Positions 39,233-41,782 of a stretch of DNA of 41,782 bases are shown here, in pieces. A program made the translations under genes and the position numbers. Origin of the DNA: CAZZEX01 sp964653285 (GTDB lineage: Bacteria; Chloroflexota; Anaerolineae; B4-G1). The DNA lies in NCBI GenBank assembly GCA_964653285.1, contig CAZZEX010000038.1, positions 1 through 41,782 on the forward strand. The letters are read 5' to 3'. The first letter of the stretch is position 1, and each line of letters opens with the position of its first letter. Below the pieces are notes generated by a model, which was not told where the DNA came from, searched no databases, and saw only the letters and a list, made by a program, of their open reading frames with translations.

Positions 39233-39537
39233 AGATCAAGCGCAGTATCTCAACCATTGTCAACCGTGTGGCCTTCGGCCGGGAACGGATCGTTCTGACC
39301 TCGAGAGGCAAGCCCAAGGCCGCCCTGGTGAGCATCGAAGACTTGCAGAAGTTGGAAATGTTGGAAAAGACAACCTCTCCTCCCCCCCGCGCCCAGCGAA
39401 AGGCGGCCCTGGCCATGGCTCAGGCCGTGCGGGAAATGACCCTCGCTCGTCGCAGCGACGTCCCCTTTTCCGACGTTGCCGAAGATTTGCGCAGGTTGAG
39501 AGAGGAGAGAGACCTTGAACTCGCAGGTGTGCATTGA
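39220..39537 (+). pseudogene. Phd/YefM-type antitoxin, extreme N-terminus missing
   Basis: The open frame reads IGIAKIKRSISTIVNRVAFG, RERIVLTSRGKPKAALVSIE, DLQKLEMLEK: the standard Phd/YefM DNA-binding antitoxin N-domain followed by a toxin-binding tail. The usual initial M-x-T residues are absent; the frame stays open upstream without any ATG. Translation could only begin at the internal GTG (39268) or a non-standard ATA, which would damage the N-terminal strand. It overlaps the VapC-like gene by 23 bases, the normal arrangement for this pair. Expression may be lost. Confidence 0.7.
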
Positions 39538-39769
39538 CGCCAATCTGGCCCTCAAACTGGTGCTCGTCGAGAAAGACAGCCCCAAGGCTCATCACCTGTG
39601 GGACACATGGATAGACGCAGACGTAGAAGTCGTCACTCCCCCCCTGCTCGCCTTCGAAGGGACAGCGGTGATCTGCAACAAGATGTATCGCGGGGCGGTA
39701 CCGCCTGAGGAGGCCAAACTGATGTTCAAAGCCTTTCACCTCCTCTCTGATCCTCCAGTTGTGACATGA
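39515..39769 (+). pseudogene. VapC-type PIN-domain toxin, C-terminus truncated
   Basis: Begins at a TTG (39515) with AGAGGAGAGAGACC upstream. CIDANLALKLVLVEKDSPKA has the first conserved PIN Asp, and TPPLLAFEGTAVICNKMYRG has the conserved Glu. PIN toxins normally run to ~135 residues with two more acidic residues; this stops at 84, where the sequence enters the convergent padR 3' end. With half the metal site gone it should be inactive as a ribonuclease. Confidence 0.75.
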
Positions 39770-40268
39770 ACCGCGTGGCCCACTCCAGTTCGGCCCGGAT
39801 CATCGTCACGCTGTGGTCGAACATCGCGTCCACAAAGTAGGGCAGGGGGCGCTGGCTCTCCCAGCGTGCCTGCACGTGCTCCAGCCGGGCAGCGAGGCTA
39901 TCACGGTACTGTTCCAGCGCTGCCAGCGCCTCGGCGGGCGGGACGCCGGGGAGGTCGGCCAGCCCCAACTGCAAGGGCGGGTAACAGCGGCGCGGCACCG
40001 ATAGCGCATCAAGCACGCTGGCACGCAGCGTCTCTCTCCCGGCTGGAGTGAGGTGGTAGACCTTGCGTGCCGGGCCGCGCCCGGCTTCCTCCAACTGCCC
40101 TTCAATCACCCCCCCCCGTTCCAGTTTCTTGAGCAGGTAGTAGATGGAGGAGAAACCGACCTCCGTCCACTCCCGCATCCCGCGTTCCTCGATCACCTGC
40201 TCAATCTCGTATCCGTGGCGGGGCTGCTCGGCGATTAGACTCAGAATAGCCAGTTCCGCGTTTGTCAT
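39726..40268 (-). CDS. PadR-family transcriptional regulator
   Basis: A 180-residue regulator: an N-terminal winged helix (AELAILSLIAEQPRHGYEIE, SSIYYLLKKLERGGVIEGQL, KVYHLTPAGRETL) and a C-terminal helical dimer domain (Vir_act_alpha type). PadR proteins repress efflux or detoxification genes, and the divergent HlyD-type adaptor gene is a plausible target. ATG 40268 is used; the longer frame upstream covers its own promoter region. The 3' end overlaps the truncated PIN toxin by 44 bases. Confidence 0.9.
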   Translation of the reverse strand: MTNAELAILSLIAEQPRHGYEIEQVIEERGMREWTEVGFSSIYYLLKKLERGGVIEGQLEEAGRGPARKVYHLTPAGRETLRASVLDALSVPRRCYPPLQLGLADLPGVPPAEALAALEQYRDSLAARLEHVQARWESQRPLPYFVDAMFDHSVTMIRAELEWATRFMSQLEDQRGGERL

Positions 40269-40296
40269 TACACTTGCCTTTGTTGTAACGATGTAA
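40268..40296. promoter_or_regulatory. Possible PadR operator
   Basis: TTACA (40268-40272) and TGTAA (40284-40288, repeated at 40292-40296) form inverted and direct repeats between the padR transcription start and its ATG, a fitting place for autoregulation. Confidence 0.4.
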
Positions 40297-40308
40297 TAGT
40301 CTAGTATT

Positions 40309-40337
40309 AGAATACCATATTTCAGGTGATCTGTCAA
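40309..40337 (-). promoter_or_regulatory. Promoter of padR
   Basis: On the minus strand TTGACA (40332-40337) and TATTCT (40309-40314) have a 17-base spacer. Confidence 0.72.
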
Positions 40338-40358
40338 ATCGAGAGAACGGGTGATGAT

Positions 40359-40428
40359 CACCCACACTCCAACACTCCCACACCCCCCTATCTCCACTAT
40401 CCCTCCATCACATCTCCATAATTCCTCC
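40359..40428. repeat. Short-word repeat upstream of the HlyD gene
   Basis: CACTCCAACACTCCCACACC, CTATCTCCACTATCCCTCCA and TCACATCTCCATAATTCCTC words form ~70 bases of degenerate pyrimidine-rich repeat between padR and the HlyD-type gene. Confidence 0.7.
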
Positions 40429-40473
40429 ACAATGTTTTGGTAAACTACTGGAAATTCTCACAGGAGGAAACGT

Positions 40474-41782
40474 ATGAACAAGAAAAGGTGGATCATCGTT
40501 GTGGTCGTCGCCCTGGTCGCCGGGCTGGGGTACGCGGGGTATACCGTCTGGCAGGGGTTCTCGACCCGGCAGGCTACAGCCCAGGCAACAGTGGACGAGA
40601 CGGCCGTCGTCCGGCAGGACACGCTGCGGGTCACGGTGGATGCGACCGGCAACCTGGCCCCCAATGCCGAGGTCTCGCTGGCCTTTTCGTCAGGCGGGCA
40701 GGTGGTCGAGGTGCCGGTGGAAGTTGGGGACGTGGTGGAGGCAGGCGACGTGCTGGCCCGACTGGATGACACTGATGCCCGCAAGGCGGTTGCCAATGCC
40801 GAGTTTCAGGTGACCCAAGCAGAGATCAATTTGGCGTCGGCGCAGATCGAAGCGGAAGCCGGATTGGCGCAGGCTAACCTGGACGCTGCCCAGGTCGGCT
40901 ATGAGGAAGCGGCTGCGCTTGCCGCGCTCCCTGGCACGCAACTCACGTCGGCCCGCGTCAATCTGGAGCAGGCCCAGGACGCGCTCGTTGAGACCCAAGA
41001 GAACTATGACAACACCTGGGACCCGGCCCGGGATTGGGAACTCAACGTAAGATGGATGAAAAACGCCCTGGAGAGCGAGCGGGAGGCGACTGAGGACGCC
41101 TTGAAAACCGCACAGTACAACTTGGAGGTCGCGCAGGCGAATTACAGTCTGGCGGTCGTCGGCATCAGCGAGGAGAATGTGCAGAACGCCCAGGCCAATG
41201 TGCTCAACGCGCAGGTGTCGCTGGAGAGCGAACCCCTCCAACTGGAGCAGTTGGAACTCTCGCTGGCCCAGGCGCAGCTCAGCCTGGAATCGGCGCGGCG
41301 CGCACTGGAGGATATGGTCTTGGTCGCCCCGGTGGGTGGTACGATCACAGAGTTGAACATCCAAGCGGGTGAAATGGCCAGCGCGGGGCAGGCTGCCGTC
41401 GCGGTGATAAGCGACCTGTCGGTTCTGGTAGTGGACATCAACCTGGACGAGACCGACGTGGCGCAGGTAACCGTCGGCCAGGAGGCGCTGGTGAGCGTGG
41501 ATGCCTTTCCCGACGCCGAACTGATCGGCGACGTGACGTACATTGCGCCGATAGCCGAGACTCAATCCGGCGTAGTGCTTTACCCGGTGACTGTGCGGCT
41601 TGAGCCGAACGAGTTCCCCGTGCGCGCCGGGATGACGGCCGATGTGGAGATCATCTCTGCCAGTCAGGAGGGTGCGCTGATTGTCCCGCTGCGCGCTGTT
41701 CACACTGAGGGAGAGCGGGCTTACGTGTACCGGCTGGTCGGCGGCCAGGCCGAGCAGGTGGAAGTGACGTTGGGGATGATGA
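40474..41782 (+). CDS. HlyD/RND-type efflux adaptor protein, 3' end cut by window
   Basis: A membrane-fusion (periplasmic adaptor-like) subunit of an efflux or MacAB-type ABC exporter. It has an N-terminal membrane anchor (KKRWIIVVVVALVAGLGYAG). The biotinyl-lipoyl-like half is VSLAFSSGGQVVEVPVEVGD, VVEAGDVLARLDD. A long coiled coil follows, rich in A/Q/N/E with a repeated NLDAAQ/LEQAQDAL pattern. The second lipoyl half is VLVAPVGGTITELNIQAGE, followed by a beta-barrel domain (VVDINLDETDVAQVTVGQEA, VRAGMTADVEI). The ATG at 40474 has AGGAGGAAACGT before it. The frame is open to the last base, so the stop and the transporter partners lie outside the window. Confidence 0.92.
   Translation, partial: MNKKRWIIVVVVALVAGLGYAGYTVWQGFSTRQATAQATVDETAVVRQDTLRVTVDATGNLAPNAEVSLAFSSGGQVVEVPVEVGDVVEAGDVLARLDDTDARKAVANAEFQVTQAEINLASAQIEAEAGLAQANLDAAQVGYEEAAALAALPGTQLTSARVNLEQAQDALVETQENYDNTWDPARDWELNVRWMKNALESEREATEDALKTAQYNLEVAQANYSLAVVGISEENVQNAQANVLNAQVSLESEPLQLEQLELSLAQAQLSLESARRALEDMVLVAPVGGTITELNIQAGEMASAGQAAVAVISDLSVLVVDINLDETDVAQVTVGQEALVSVDAFPDAELIGDVTYIAPIAETQSGVVLYPVTVRLEPNEFPVRAGMTADVEIISASQEGALIVPLRAVHTEGERAYVYRLVGGQAEQVEVTLGMM

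Noticed and set aside
1..41782. tRNA, rRNA, insertion sequences, prophage genes or transposases
   Set aside because: No tRNA cloverleaf, rRNA core sequence, DDE transposase, integrase or phage structural gene was recognised by reading both strands; a covariance search could still find small RNAs.

Overview
The window is about 42 kb of GC-rich, densely packed bacterial DNA. A complete LysW carrier-protein amino-acid operon, LysM and CHASE2 surface or signalling proteins, an archaeal-type phosphoglycerate mutase and many strong sigma-70 promoters (TTGACA/TATAAT type) suggest a member of the Chloroflexota, perhaps Anaerolineae-like. That placement is inference; no rRNA or tRNA is visible. Both ends are cut inside genes: an ABC-transporter ATPase at the left and an HlyD-type adaptor at the right.

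Layout. 1-12.2 kb is ordinary metabolism: sugar ABC ATPase, ApgM mutase, RsmG methyltransferase, RecF, an S9 peptidase, a membrane endonuclease/exonuclease/phosphatase protein, a decayed DNA methyltransferase, pseudouridine glycosidase PsuG with a YgeY/ArgE-like M20 hydrolase, and a monoacylglycerol-lipase-like hydrolase. 12.25-15.5 kb is an accessory patch: an N-terminally truncated DUF4258 toxin with a YgiT-type zinc-finger partner, a visibly AT-richer DUF262/DUF1524 (GmrSD-like) gene bounded by integron-type attC features, and a nucleotidyltransferase pair just beyond the attC. 15.5-21.5 kb holds envelope/exopolysaccharide genes (GT2, polyprenyl-phosphate sugar transferase, LysM surface protein, GT4) and signal peptidase I.

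21.7-31.0 kb, all on the minus strand, is argG-argH-lysW-(two LysX/ArgX-family ligases)-lysY-lysZ-lysJ-lysK, ending in a clear terminator. LysW carries the growing amino acid on its C-terminal Glu; the ligases, kinase, reductase, aminotransferase and hydrolase make ornithine and/or lysine, and ArgG/ArgH would take citrulline on to arginine. Upstream of argG are a strong promoter, a 26-codon leader ORF with clustered Arg codons and two terminator-like hairpins, which looks like an arginine attenuator.

31-41.8 kb contains a GNAT protein, a DUF4062/TIR-like protein, a FecR-domain protein divergent from a CHASE2 adenylate/guanylate cyclase, a BtrH/GyrI-like/AlkD-like operon with a 52-residue truncated GyrI paralogue, a doubly truncated Phd-VapC module next to a flavodoxin remnant, a PadR repressor and an HlyD adaptor.

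The most notable observations are the attC-bounded defence-gene cassette, the candidate argG attenuator, the tandem LysX-type ligases, and degenerate short-word repeats filling gene junctions and supplying Shine-Dalgarno sequences or start regions in several operons.
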